Source: Robiginitomaculum sp. (lineage in GTDB: Bacteria > Pseudomonadota > Alphaproteobacteria > Caulobacterales > Maricaulaceae). From it: a stretch of DNA of 37,348 nt. Below the pieces are notes generated by a model that worked only from the letters and a program-made list of their open reading frames with translations, had not been told where the DNA came from and searched no databases. The stretch's first letter is position 1. Each line of letters begins with the position of its first letter. Shown here piece by piece: positions 1-8,105 of this stretch. The position numbers and the translations under genes were made by a program. Location of the stretch: contig JAKIUV010000017.1 in the NCBI GenBank assembly GCA_021647375.1, positions 1-37,348 of the forward strand, written 5' to 3'.

Positions 1-1
1 C

Positions 2-1057
2 CTGCCCGTATTGATTTATAGCCATGTGACTTTGTCCATGGAGTTTACCCCCCATCTCCGCCTTGACCGAGTGACCACACGCCCTGGTGATATTGCTTAT
101 GATGCGTGGAGCAATGCCAACAAAACTCTGCTGGCTGGCTTTACCGCTGTGCAGGATGTAGGCGGTCCCGAAGAAGTTTTTGCTCTGCGCGATGCTATTA
201 ATAAAGGCACGGTTTCCGGCCCGCGCATTCGCGCCGCAGGCCGCGCGGTATCGCCCACAGGCGGTCACGGCGACACCCACGGCTACCGCCAAGATATACT
301 CGACTTGTTCCACAGCCCAACCATATGCGACGGCCCCTCTGACTGCCGCCGCGCCACCCGCGCCGCAATTAAAGCGGGCGCGGATGTAGTGAAAATCACC
401 GCCACAGGCGGCGTGCTGTCCAATACGGCAGCAGGCACAGAACAGCAGTTTTTCGACGACGAGTTGGAAGCTATCGTACAAACGGCTGCCAAAATGGGGC
501 GCAAGGTCACAGCCCACGCCCACGGAAAATCCGGGATAGATAGCGCCCTCAAGGCTGGTGTAAAGTCCATCGAACACGGTACATATCTCAATATAGGCAC
601 CGCGAAATTGTTTAAAAAACATGATGCGGTTTTGGTGCCCACGGTTCTGGCGGGCATGACCGTTGTCGATTGGGCCGAAAACAAAAATTGGTTGCCGCCC
701 GCATCCAAAGCCAAGGCGCTTAAGGTCGGGCCGCAGATGAAGGAAATGCTCAGCATAGCCTATACAAACGGCGTCACTATTGCATTTGGCACAGATACTG
801 GCGTGTCCAAACACGGCGATAATGCCCGCGAATTTGGCTATATGGTGGAGGCCGGTATGAGCGAAATGGACGCCATCAAAGCCGCAACAATGACAGCGGC
901 CAAACATCTGGAAATGGGCAAAACCATAGGCTCAATACAGCCCGGAAAATTCGCCGACATCATAGCCGTAGACGGCAATCCCCTCACCAATATAGAAGAG
1001 CTTTACGACGTAGATTTCGTCATGAAAAACGGCGTGGTTTATAAGGGCGGGGAGTAG
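2..1057 (+). CDS. Xaa-Pro dipeptidase-like amidohydrolase, 5' end missing
   Basis: This is a metal-dependent hydrolase of the amidohydrolase superfamily, in the imidazolonepropionase / Xaa-Pro dipeptidase-like group. The frame is open to the left window edge, so the true start lies outside; the TTG at 11 is only the first start-like codon. Seen in the sequence: the probable carbamylated lysine in DVVKITATGG, the two histidines of VTAHAHGKSG and SIEHGTY, the catalytic aspartate in IAFGTDTGVSKHG, and the usual C-terminal ADIIAVDGNPL strand. At the edge the text reads LPVLIYSHVTLSME where the family has LPGLID-HVHL, so the second histidine of the first metal motif is a threonine. The exact substrate cannot be deduced. 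The gene converges on the helicase with an 11-base gap. Confidence 0.85.
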   Translation: MPVLIYSHVTLSMEFTPHLRLDRVTTRPGDIAYDAWSNANKTLLAGFTAVQDVGGPEEVFALRDAINKGTVSGPRIRAAGRAVSPTGGHGDTHGYRQDILDLFHSPTICDGPSDCRRATRAAIKAGADVVKITATGGVLSNTAAGTEQQFFDDELEAIVQTAAKMGRKVTAHAHGKSGIDSALKAGVKSIEHGTYLNIGTAKLFKKHDAVLVPTVLAGMTVVDWAENKNWLPPASKAKALKVGPQMKEMLSIAYTNGVTIAFGTDTGVSKHGDNAREFGYMVEAGMSEMDAIKAATMTAAKHLEMGKTIGSIQPGKFADIIAVDGNPLTNIEELYDVDFVMKNGVVYKGGE

Positions 1058-1068
1058 GGTAAACCGCT

Positions 1069-2601
1069 CTACTCACCCCGCTCCGCTCTGTGGCGTTTTC
1101 TGGCGCGGGATCCGGGGCGGTTGCGGCGGGTTTTTTTGAGTTTGTTTGGTGTTGGCGCGGGCTTGTTTGTGCCGGAGCCTTTGGATTGCTGAGATGCGGA
1201 GGATTGCTCCGCGCCAGCGCCGCCCTTGTTTTTTGAACGACGTTTTTTGCGGCGTTTTTGAAAGTTCGGGTCTTTTGGTTGCGCCTTGCGTTTTTCACCA
1301 TGACCCTGATTTTGGCTTTGGTTTTGCTTTTTCCCTTGATGGCTATCGGGCACATAGTCTTCGGTTTCACGGGGGTTTACATGGTTGAATGTGCGCTCTG
1401 CATTCGGGTTTTTATTGGGATCCCATTCCGGCTCGGCCTCAACTTTGCCGTCGCCCGCGCGTAGGGGAATGCGTATTTTAATAATACGCTCTATATCGCG
1501 GAGTAAAGAATTTTCGTCCGGATTGCAAAAGGCGATGGCTGTACCGGATTTACCGGCACGGCCCGTGCGGCCAATGCGGTGGACATAAGCTTCGGCCACT
1601 TGCGGCAGATCGAAATTAAGCACTAATTCCACGCCCGGAATATCAATGCCCCGCGCCGCTACATCAGTGGCTACCAATATATCCACATCGCCGTTGCGAA
1701 AGGATTCCAATGTCCGTGTGCGCTGGTTTTGCGAGCGGTTGCCGTGAATGGCTTGGGCGCTGAGGTCGTTTCCGTTCAAGCGCTTCGCAATACGGTCGCA
1801 GCCTCGCTTGGTGCGTGAAAACAAAATCACCCGTTTGCCCTTATAGGTCTGCAACAAAGAAATCGCAGCTTTGGTCTTGTCCGGTTGGGCGATAAACATC
1901 ACACTTTGGGAAACATTGTCTGCGGTTTTTGATTCCGGCGAGACAGATATTTCCACCGGCTTTTTCATGTATTGATTGGAAAGCTGGCGAATTTGCTTGG
2001 GCATGGTGGCGGAAAACAAAAGCGTCTGGCGGTCTTTGGGCGTCAGCGCCAATATCCGTTTTATTGCGGGCATGAAACCAATGTCGAGCATTTGGTCGGC
2101 TTCGTCCAGCACTACAGTCTCTATCCAGTCCAGCGTGATAATTTTCTGCCCCAGCAAATCTTCGAGCCGCCCCGGTGTCGCCACCAATATATCCACGCCC
2201 TGTTTGAGCGGTTTTATTTGGCGCTTAAGGTTGACGCCGCCCACCACACAAGTCGAGCGCGTGGTTAGGTTCTCGCCGTAATTGCGCACAGCTTTGTCAA
2301 TTTGCACCGCCAGCTCTCGGGTCGGGGTCAGGACAAGCACGCGGATGGCGCGTGTGATATTCTCGTGGCCACTGTCTTTTTCTAAGGCAGCACCAACCCG
2401 CTGCAAAAGCGGCAGGGTAAAGGCGGCAGTTTTGCCCGTACCTGTTTGCGCCAAGCCAACAACATCCTTGCCTGCCAAAATTGGCGGAATGGCGCCTGCC
2501 TGGATAGGGGTCGGATGTTCATAGCCTTGCCGCTCCAATTTTTTCAAAATCGGAGAGGACAGACCTGTATCTGCAAATGTGGTTTTGTTCTTATCGGGCA
2601 T
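1069..2601 (-). CDS. DEAD-box ATP-dependent RNA helicase (RhlE-like)
   Basis: This is an ATP-driven RNA-unwinding enzyme, likely acting in ribosome assembly or RNA turnover in the cytoplasm. All core motifs are present: Q motif GYEHPTPIQ (residues 26-34), Walker A AQTGTGKT (51-58), PTRELAVQ (93-100), DEAD (166-169), SAT (197-199), and HRIGRTGRAG in the second RecA domain. After about residue 390 comes a hydrophilic tail of about 120 residues. It is rich in Lys, Arg, Gln and Asn (for example KRRKKRRSKNKGG) and probably binds RNA non-specifically. The core resembles RhlE more than DbpA or SrmB, but the subfamily is an inference. The ATG at 2601 fits the family start; no helicase domain is missing. 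Confidence 0.93.
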   Translation of the reverse strand: MPDKNKTTFADTGLSSPILKKLERQGYEHPTPIQAGAIPPILAGKDVVGLAQTGTGKTAAFTLPLLQRVGAALEKDSGHENITRAIRVLVLTPTRELAVQIDKAVRNYGENLTTRSTCVVGGVNLKRQIKPLKQGVDILVATPGRLEDLLGQKIITLDWIETVVLDEADQMLDIGFMPAIKRILALTPKDRQTLLFSATMPKQIRQLSNQYMKKPVEISVSPESKTADNVSQSVMFIAQPDKTKAAISLLQTYKGKRVILFSRTKRGCDRIAKRLNGNDLSAQAIHGNRSQNQRTRTLESFRNGDVDILVATDVAARGIDIPGVELVLNFDLPQVAEAYVHRIGRTGRAGKSGTAIAFCNPDENSLLRDIERIIKIRIPLRAGDGKVEAEPEWDPNKNPNAERTFNHVNPRETEDYVPDSHQGKKQNQSQNQGHGEKRKAQPKDPNFQKRRKKRRSKNKGGAGAEQSSASQQSKGSGTNKPAPTPNKLKKTRRNRPGSRARKRHRAERGE

Positions 2602-2701
2602 AAATATCTTAACTTGTTAATTTGAAGTCGCTCTATAGGGCTTTGCCCCAAGGAGCAAGCAATAGAATCCGCTTCATGAACACAAGTGCGGCGATTGTTC
2701 T

Positions 2702-2721
2702 GAACCTTACGGAACCTTACG
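2702..2721. repeat. 10-bp perfect tandem duplication
   Basis: The 10-mer GAACCTTACG occurs twice head to tail (2702-2711 and 2712-2721), just upstream of the ubiquinone hydroxylase gene. It lies in the 162-base divergent gap between the helicase and the hydroxylase, where the promoters of both should sit. Confidence 0.9.
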
Positions 2722-2730
2722 AATGAGCTT

Positions 2731-2764
2731 GGAGGGACGTAATTTTATGATAGACTGTTGACCA
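2731..2764 (+). promoter_or_regulatory. Strong Shine-Dalgarno feeding a 4-codon leader ORF
   Basis: GGAGGG at 2731-2736 is the best ribosome-binding site in this gap. It is about 30 bases before the hydroxylase ATG (2764), which is too far to serve it. It is correctly spaced (about 11 bases) for an ATG at 2747 that opens the four-codon frame MIDC. That frame ends in TGA at 2759-2761, two bases before the hydroxylase ATG. Reinitiation or translational coupling is an inference; the TTG at 2758 is another possible start. Confidence 0.35.
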
Positions 2765-4026
2765 TGAAAAAAACAACAACAGATTTTGATATTCTTATTG
2801 TCGGCGGCGGGCTGGTTGGTTTGACCGTGGCGCTAGCTTGCGCCCAAGCCGGGTTTAGTCTTGGCGTTATTGATATTAGCGAACCCTCCGAGCAATTGGC
2901 AGACAGCCATGACGGGCGGGCGTCCGCTATTGCCACGGCCAGCTTTCGCATGATGCGGGCGCTTGGGGTTGCGGACGCTTTGGTGGAGGGTGAGGACACC
3001 CACGCCGGGCCGATTAACCAGATTTTGGTTAGCGACGGACAAGCGGGGCAAGCCCCGTCGCCGCTCAATCTGTTTTTCGACAGCGCACAAATATCCGAAG
3101 CCAATGACGGCGAACCGCTGGGTTATATGGTGGAGAACCGCCGTATGCGCCACGCTTTACACACCCAGACCAAGAAACAAGACGGGATTACATGGATAGC
3201 CCCGGCGCAGGTCAGTGATATTGAGGCTAGCGACGACAAAACCACGATTACATTTGATGATGGTAAGACTTTAAGCGCGGCTCTTTTAGTGGCAGCAGAT
3301 GGCCGCAATTCTTTCGTGCGCCAACACGCCAAAATCGGCGTCACCGCCTGGCCGTGCAACCAAAAAGCCATTGTCACCACGGTCGAACATGAATTGCCAC
3401 ATAACGGCATTGCCCACGAACTTTTCTTGCCCGCCGGGCCGTTCGCCATTTTGCCGCTTACGGGCAATCGTGCCAGCATAGTCTGGACAGAAACACCCCG
3501 TGCGGCAGATGCGGCTATGGCGCTGGACGACGACCAATTTGCGGCGGAGTTGGCCAGACGTTTTGGAGATTTCCTCGGCTGGGTTAAACCTGTGGCACCG
3601 CGTTGGTGTTATCCGCTTAGCTTCCAACACGCCAAAACATATGTGGGCGACAGACTGGTTCTGGTCGGGGATGCCGCTCACGCCATTCACCCTATCGCCG
3701 GGCAAGGCTTTAATATGGGCTTGCGCGACGCGGCGGCTTTGGCGGAAATATTGGTACAAGCTAGAGCCGAAGGCCGCGACCTCGGCGGCGAATTTACCTT
3801 GGCGCAATTCGAGAGCTGGCGCAAATTTGACAATACGGCTCTGACCCATGCGTGTGATGTTTTCAACAAATTATTCTCCAACAATATTGGCCCGCTAAAA
3901 CATGCCCGCCGCATTGGCCTTTCCGTGGTCGACAAATTACCCCCCGTGCGGCAATTCTTTATGAAAGAAGCCAGCGGCCAAGTCGGTGACCTGCCACCAT
4001 TGTTAAGAGGGGAAGCCTACACATGA
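2764..4026 (+). CDS. UbiH/UbiF/COQ6-family FAD-dependent hydroxylase
   Basis: This is a flavoprotein aromatic hydroxylase of the UbiH/Coq6 family, which hydroxylates the ring of ubiquinone precursors at the inner membrane. Visible motifs are the N-terminal dinucleotide site ILIVGGGLVG, the DG motif LVAADGRNSFVRQ, and the C-terminal GD motif LVGDAAHAIHPIAGQG followed by FNMGLRD. Length (421 residues) is normal. I chose the ATG at 2764, giving MKKTTTDFDILIVGGG; the TTG at 2758 would add two residues. The stop overlaps the next gene by four bases (ATGA), so the two are likely co-transcribed. Which ring position it hydroxylates cannot be read from the sequence, so no symbol is given. Confidence 0.93.
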   Translation: MKKTTTDFDILIVGGGLVGLTVALACAQAGFSLGVIDISEPSEQLADSHDGRASAIATASFRMMRALGVADALVEGEDTHAGPINQILVSDGQAGQAPSPLNLFFDSAQISEANDGEPLGYMVENRRMRHALHTQTKKQDGITWIAPAQVSDIEASDDKTTITFDDGKTLSAALLVAADGRNSFVRQHAKIGVTAWPCNQKAIVTTVEHELPHNGIAHELFLPAGPFAILPLTGNRASIVWTETPRAADAAMALDDDQFAAELARRFGDFLGWVKPVAPRWCYPLSFQHAKTYVGDRLVLVGDAAHAIHPIAGQGFNMGLRDAAALAEILVQARAEGRDLGGEFTLAQFESWRKFDNTALTHACDVFNKLFSNNIGPLKHARRIGLSVVDKLPPVRQFFMKEASGQVGDLPPLLRGEAYT

Positions 4027-4364
4027 AATTCTACGGTTTAAAAACCTGCGATACCTGCCGCAAAGCGCAAAAAGAGCTACGCTCTGCGGGCATGGAATTT
4101 GATGTCATAGACGTGCGCGCCGACGGCGTAAGCGCCGATAAATTACGGGAATGGATAAACAAAACCGACTGGAAAAAGCTCCTCAACACCCGCTCGACCA
4201 CATGGCGAAATCTGGACGCGAACGATAAAGAGGATGTAGACCAAGCCAAAGCGGTGGCGTTGATGGCAGCGCACCCAACCTTGATAAAACGCCCGGTGGT
4301 GGAAACAGGCGCGGAAGTCTTGGTCGGCTGGACGGCGGATAATAAAACTAAGTTAGGTCTTTAA
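4023..4364 (+). CDS. ArsC/Spx-family thioredoxin-fold protein (YffB-like)
   Basis: This is a small thioredoxin-fold protein of the ArsC/Spx/YffB family. The N-terminus MKFYGLKTCDTCRKAQ carries a CxxC at residues 10 and 13, followed by the typical LREWINKTDWKKLLN helix and the IKRPVVE strand near the C-terminus. Length (113 residues) matches YffB-type proteins. Family members are related to arsenate reductase. No ars operon is nearby, so a glutathione- or thiol-linked redox role is more likely than arsenic detoxification (inference). It overlaps the hydroxylase by four bases and ends one base before the next ATG, forming a three-gene unit. Confidence 0.88.
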   Translation: MKFYGLKTCDTCRKAQKELRSAGMEFDVIDVRADGVSADKLREWINKTDWKKLLNTRSTTWRNLDANDKEDVDQAKAVALMAAHPTLIKRPVVETGAEVLVGWTADNKTKLGL

Positions 4365-4365
4365 C

Positions 4366-4980
4366 ATGCCTACACCAATAGAGTTTTGGTTCGAATTTGC
4401 CTCTAGCTATTCTTATCTCAGTGTTATGCGTGTTGACGGCGAAGCCAAAAAGCGCGGCGTTTCGGTGACATGGCGTCCGTTCTTGCTGGGTCCAGCGTTC
4501 AAGGCTCACGGTTGGGATACGTCACCGTTTCGGGTCTATCCGCTCAAAGAAAAATATATGTGGCGGGACATGGAAAGGCGTAGTGCAGCCCTCGGCATTG
4601 AATTTAACCGCCCGCCGCCAGATAAAATGGACGACTTCCCCCAATTCACCGTCACCGCTGCCCGTATAGCTATCCTAGGCCTAGAGCAGAATTGGGGCAA
4701 GGATTTTTGCCGCAGCGTCTGCCGCGCCGAATGGATAGACAGCAAAAATATTGCCGACAAAACTCTCTTGGAAAAACTTGCCTTACAAGCGGGCGCACCC
4801 CCAAACATAATGGCGCAGGCAAACCAACCAGACACCAAATTAAAACTCCGCGCACAAACCGAAAGCGCCACCAAACTCAACATTTTCGGCGCGCCAAGTT
4901 TTATCGTCGGCGAAGAATTATTCTGGGGTGATGACAGATTAGAAGATGCACTGAATTGGGCCACCAGACAATCTACGTAA
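4366..4980 (+). CDS. 2-hydroxychromene-2-carboxylate isomerase-like DsbA-family protein
   Basis: This is a DsbA-family, kappa-GST-like protein of the 2-hydroxychromene-2-carboxylate isomerase group. It begins IEFWFEFASSYSYLSV, where the family has its glutathione-binding serine region (S-x-Y). It ends with the conserved NIFGAPSFIVGEELFWGDDRLE. The all-helical insertion lies between. No CxxC is present, as expected for this branch. The classic substrate is from naphthalene breakdown, but no such pathway is visible, so the true substrate is unknown and a glutathione-dependent isomerase or transferase is the safe description. Its last eight bases overlap the convergent lipoprotein gene. Confidence 0.87.
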   Translation: MPTPIEFWFEFASSYSYLSVMRVDGEAKKRGVSVTWRPFLLGPAFKAHGWDTSPFRVYPLKEKYMWRDMERRSAALGIEFNRPPPDKMDDFPQFTVTAARIAILGLEQNWGKDFCRSVCRAEWIDSKNIADKTLLEKLALQAGAPPNIMAQANQPDTKLKLRAQTESATKLNIFGAPSFIVGEELFWGDDRLEDALNWATRQST

Positions 4981-5851
4981 TTTTTTTGCCGTTCTTATCA
5001 ATCAATATAAATGTCACTTTCGTCTCCACACCTTTACGCATAACGGGCACACCATTTTTGAGCGCGGGAGCATATTGCCATTTGGCGACGGACGTGATGC
5101 TCGGCGGAGAAAATACATAATGGTCACAAGATGTGGTGCGAATATTGGTCGGAACACCTTGTTTGCTAACATCAAATACAAGATTGCAACTACCGCCCGT
5201 TTTTACCGAAAAAGGCATGATTGGCGTCACCCGTACCAAGGGCTGTGCATCTTTATCACGCGCTGCAAATTCTGTCTCGGGCGTCAGCTCTCCGGCGCTT
5301 AGGGCAGACAGTGTTACCGTAATCGGCTGGGCGCGGCTAAAGTAAACCTCTATACCTTTTTTCTCCAACGGGTGGATCGCTATTGGAAGTATTTCACCCT
5401 TGCCTTTCGCCAATTCGCCAATCGCAAATAAAGGCTTGCGGGCATCTACTCTCATCGTACACGGCGTAATACAGCCGCCTAGTGGTTTATTGGTGTGATC
5501 AACAAATGAGCGTAAGCCGTGACCCTCAAATACAGTGGCGAAGGCGCCGGCAGGTAGGCTTGTGAATTTAATGTCCCGCATATAGGCCTTGTCCAAATCA
5601 TTGTCATTTGGCGGCGTTTGCGCGCTATCTCTCACCGTTGGTTTTGGGCAATCATATCCGCTGGGTATGCTAATGACGCGCCCTGCACCACCGAGGGTTA
5701 TTGGTGGTTGATATATTTGACTATATTTTTGTGTGCAGCCATTGGGCAGTGCGGCACTATCCGAACCTGTCGTGGAACAAGCCGATATGGCTATACCCGC
5801 CAAAAGAAACATTACTGCATGTTTCAAGACTGCATGTTTCAAGGACTTCAC
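4973..5851 (-). CDS. Lipoprotein with C-terminal TonB-like domain
   Basis: This is a predicted lipoprotein: a short basic N-terminus, hydrophobic MFLLAGIAISAC with the lipobox cysteine at residue 25, then a low-complexity linker. The last 80 or so residues (from TGGSCNLVFDVSKQG to KVTFILIDKNG) have the pattern of a TonB C-terminal domain, including its two cysteines and WQYAPALKNGVPV. There is no TonB membrane anchor or ExbB/ExbD nearby, so energy transduction is doubtful. The GTG at 5851 follows the upstream stop directly. An ATG at 5812 would also give a normal signal peptide and would skip a 15-bp tandem duplication that encodes LKHAV twice. Confidence 0.75.
   Translation of the reverse strand: MKSLKHAVLKHAVMFLLAGIAISACSTTGSDSAALPNGCTQKYSQIYQPPITLGGAGRVISIPSGYDCPKPTVRDSAQTPPNDNDLDKAYMRDIKFTSLPAGAFATVFEGHGLRSFVDHTNKPLGGCITPCTMRVDARKPLFAIGELAKGKGEILPIAIHPLEKKGIEVYFSRAQPITVTLSALSAGELTPETEFAARDKDAQPLVRVTPIMPFSVKTGGSCNLVFDVSKQGVPTNIRTTSCDHYVFSPPSITSVAKWQYAPALKNGVPVMRKGVETKVTFILIDKNGKKIT
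5814..5843. repeat. 15-bp perfect tandem duplication in a signal-peptide region
   Basis: ACTGCATGTTTCAAG is present twice without a gap (5814-5828 and 5829-5843). On the minus strand it adds exactly five codons to the n-region of the TonB-domain lipoprotein, giving KHAVLKHAV. Confidence 0.92.
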
Positions 5852-6061
5852 TTACTCTAATTCCCGCGCTTCGTCCGCCAGCATGATCGGAACACCTTCG
5901 CGAACGGCATAGGCTAGTCCGGCTTTTTTGGAGATCAGTTCATTGGTTTTTTTGTCATAGTCCAGCGGCCCGCCAGTGACTGGGCAAATGAGGATCTCCA
6001 GCAGGCGCGGGTCGATTGCGTTTGTATCAGGGGTGTTTTCTGCTTTGGTTTTCTTGCTCAT
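5852..6061 (-). CDS. Trm112-family small zinc-ribbon-like protein (UPF0434)
   Basis: This 69-residue protein belongs to the bacterial Trm112/UPF0434 family. DPRLLEILICPVTGGPLDYDK and the terminal VREGVPIMLADEARELE are the family signature. Only the first of the usual cysteine pairs is visible: CPVTGGPL has a single Cys, a common state in alphaproteobacteria. In eukaryotes and archaea Trm112 activates methyltransferases; in bacteria the role is unsettled. It sits directly after the LON-domain gene, a common alphaproteobacterial pairing. Its stop touches the GTG of the downstream lipoprotein gene. Confidence 0.9.
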   Translation of the reverse strand: MSKKTKAENTPDTNAIDPRLLEILICPVTGGPLDYDKKTNELISKKAGLAYAVREGVPIMLADEARELE

Positions 6062-6084
6062 GGCTCGTTCCTGTTTTTGGGCTA

Positions 6085-6768
6085 TTATTGAAGTGTACCG
6101 CCTCCGTCTGGGGTGTCACCGTATGGTGCATCAGAGTATAAATGCATCAGGCCAATGAGCAAGCGGCGTCTGTCTTCGTGGGTTTTGGCCTCTAGCAAGG
6201 ATTGTTTATCCTCTGGGCCGAACGGGCTAATCATGGCAGCTTGGTCGACCAATTTATCTAAGGGGATTTGTTTGAGATTATCCCAATCGAGCTGCACACC
6301 CAATGTTTTGGCGTAAGATTTCATGGCCATGGTCAGCGCCCCGCGCTCGCCTTTGCTGGCAGAAAAAGCTTCGGGCGTATCGTTGTCTTCATGAATATCC
6401 ACGTCGTCCTCAAAACCCTTATAGCTGATATTAGCCACGGCGTAAGGTGCCTCTGATTTGACGTGCTTACCTAAATGAAACCGTTTCAGACCGCGCAAGA
6501 CGACCATATAGCGCCCGTCTTCCATCTCGGCGAATTGAATGATGCGGCCAAGCCCGCCGACCTTGGTCAACATACCGTCTTCTAATGTTTGCACCATACC
6601 GATAAGCCGCTCTGATTTGAGAGCATCATCGACCATGTTGAGGTAACGCGGCTCAAATATATTCAGGGGCAAATCACAGCCCGGCAATAACACCGTCCCC
6701 GACAAGGGAAACAAAGCCACTTGCTTGGGGTTGGCGCGCGATGCCAAAGCTTTGAGATGGGTGCCCAT
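6085..6768 (-). CDS. LON substrate-binding-domain protein
   Basis: This 227-residue protein resembles only the N-terminal substrate-recognition (LAN/PUA-like) domain of Lon protease. It starts VALFPLSGTVLLPGCDLPLNIFEPRYLNM and continues with GCRGRI-like text LTKVGGLGRIIQFAEMEDGRYMVVLRGLKRF. There is no AAA+ or Ser-Lys protease part, so it cannot be a protease by itself. The role of stand-alone LON domains is not established; substrate or adaptor binding is an inference. The ATG at 6768 follows the ybbN-like stop by three bases, so the genes are one transcript. Confidence 0.92.
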   Translation of the reverse strand: MGTHLKALASRANPKQVALFPLSGTVLLPGCDLPLNIFEPRYLNMVDDALKSERLIGMVQTLEDGMLTKVGGLGRIIQFAEMEDGRYMVVLRGLKRFHLGKHVKSEAPYAVANISYKGFEDDVDIHEDNDTPEAFSASKGERGALTMAMKSYAKTLGVQLDWDNLKQIPLDKLVDQAAMISPFGPEDKQSLLEAKTHEDRRRLLIGLMHLYSDAPYGDTPDGGGTLQ

Positions 6769-6771
6769 AAT

Positions 6772-7686
6772 TTATGCGAACAGTATTGATGCGAGTTGCT
6801 TGCGACCCTCTACGGCTATATCGGATTCGACACCTTCGGCTTCGAAAATAGTCAGTAAAAACTTACGCGCCGCCTCGTCGTCGTGGGCGCGGTTTTTAGC
6901 AATAGACGCGAGCAGATGACCCACCGCACCAGCATTATCGCCGCTGGCCGCCAAAGCTTTAGCCAGCTCTAAGCGCATATCTAAATCATCAGGATTGGCT
7001 TCGACATTGGCCAATAATTTTGCATTAGCATTATCAGCTTCGGGTGCGTCGTCCTTCGTATCAGCGCCTAACAGTGATAGCGCCGCTCGCACACTGGTAA
7101 TATCGGCGTGGTCTTTTATGCTGTCGGGCGCGCTGTCGAGCATGGCCTGTGCCGTATCCGCGTCGCCGCTATCCAGAGAAATGCGCGCCAAGCCCGCCAA
7201 TGCAACCGCATCTTCGGGGTTCATTTGCAAGGCGCCCGCAAAATCTTGCGCCGCGCCACCAATATCGCCCGCCGCCAAGCTTTCTTGCGCTCGCTCCACT
7301 AAGATAGCCGCTTCGGCCACCACATCGGTATCACCTGTCAATTTACCGATAAACTTCTTCAGTTCGCTCTCGGGCTGCGCACCCATAAACCCGTCAATGG
7401 GCTGACCGTCTCTGAAGGCATATACTGTCGGTACGGACTGCACCCGGAGTTGCTGGGCGATTCCTTGGTTGTCGTCAATATTGACCATGACCAGTTTAAC
7501 TTTGCCGCCTTCAGCCTTGACCACTTTCTCAAGTGCTGGCGTCAATTGCCGACACGGGCCACACCAAGGCGCCCAAAAATCGACAATAACCGGCATGGTT
7601 TTTGACGCCTCGATCACCTCGTCAATAAAGCTATCTGTGTCGGCGTGAACGATATAGTCCACCTGGTCTTCTGCTGCGATGTCCAT
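6772..7686 (-). CDS. YbbN/CnoX-like thioredoxin-TPR co-chaperone
   Basis: Residues 1-115 form a thioredoxin domain with an intact active site APWCGPCR (Cys42, Cys45) and the cis-proline loop QSVPTVYAF. Residues 120-304 are helical TPR-like repeats (for example NPEDAVALAGLARISLDSGD). This is the layout of YbbN (CnoX), a chaperedoxin that holds oxidation-stressed proteins and hands them to DnaK or GroEL. E. coli YbbN has an altered motif, whereas this one keeps both cysteines and could be redox-active. The ribosome-binding site AAGGAA precedes the ATG at 7686. It lies 12 bases after the small thioredoxin gene, to which its first domain is clearly related. Confidence 0.92.
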   Translation of the reverse strand: MDIAAEDQVDYIVHADTDSFIDEVIEASKTMPVIVDFWAPWCGPCRQLTPALEKVVKAEGGKVKLVMVNIDDNQGIAQQLRVQSVPTVYAFRDGQPIDGFMGAQPESELKKFIGKLTGDTDVVAEAAILVERAQESLAAGDIGGAAQDFAGALQMNPEDAVALAGLARISLDSGDADTAQAMLDSAPDSIKDHADITSVRAALSLLGADTKDDAPEADNANAKLLANVEANPDDLDMRLELAKALAASGDNAGAVGHLLASIAKNRAHDDEAARKFLLTIFEAEGVESDIAVEGRKQLASILFA

Positions 7687-7698
7687 AGTAAATTTCCT

Positions 7699-8046
7699 TT
7701 ACGCAAATAGCGCTTTTTGTTTCTCTATAAATTCGGTAACTTTGCTTTCGGGTAGAGCGCCTGTAAAGGCATCAACGGGCTTGCCGTCTTTGAAGGCAAA
7801 CACCGCAGGAATGCCGCGCACGCGCAATTGCCCGGCAATGCCCTGATGCTCATCCGTATTGACCTTGACCAATTTCACCTTGCCGCCCTGTTCAGCCACA
7901 AGCCGTTCCAATATCGGCTTAAGCGTTTTACAAGGCCCACACCAAGGCGCCCAAAAATCTACCAGCACTGGCACATTCGATGATGGCTCCACAACGTCGG
8001 CAATAAAGTTAGCGTCCGTGCCGTCGACTACATTTTCATTGTCCAT
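7699..8046 (-). CDS. Thioredoxin
   Basis: A single-domain thioredoxin of 115 residues with the canonical active site FWAPWCGPCK (Cys36, Cys39) and the cis-Pro loop RGIPAVFAFKDGKPV. I start it at the ATG at 8046 because AAGGA lies about nine bases upstream and the protein then has normal length. The frame is open to 8109, which would add 21 residues unlike any thioredoxin. It should reduce disulfides in the cytoplasm. It is adjacent to the thioredoxin-TPR gene and shares the phrase GKPVDAF-GA-PES with it, which points to an old tandem duplication. Confidence 0.93.
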   Translation of the reverse strand: MDNENVVDGTDANFIADVVEPSSNVPVLVDFWAPWCGPCKTLKPILERLVAEQGGKVKLVKVNTDEHQGIAGQLRVRGIPAVFAFKDGKPVDAFTGALPESKVTEFIEKQKALFA

Positions 8047-8105
8047 AAACTTATCCTTTATTCTCTGACTTCTAATGTGGGCAGTACGAGCAAAATTGCA
8101 AGCGT

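Noticed and set aside
3286..3849. 187-codon frame opposite the ubiquinone hydroxylase
   Set aside because: It lies entirely inside a well-identified gene with clear FAD motifs and has no ribosome-binding site or recognised sequence.
4023..4364. Arsenate reductase with an arsenic-resistance role
   Set aside because: The CxxC form and lack of ars genes point to the YffB-like branch, so no arsC symbol was given.
6085..6768. Truncated Lon protease
   Set aside because: Stand-alone LON-domain proteins of this length are a known separate family, and the next gene is the usual neighbour, not a lon remnant.
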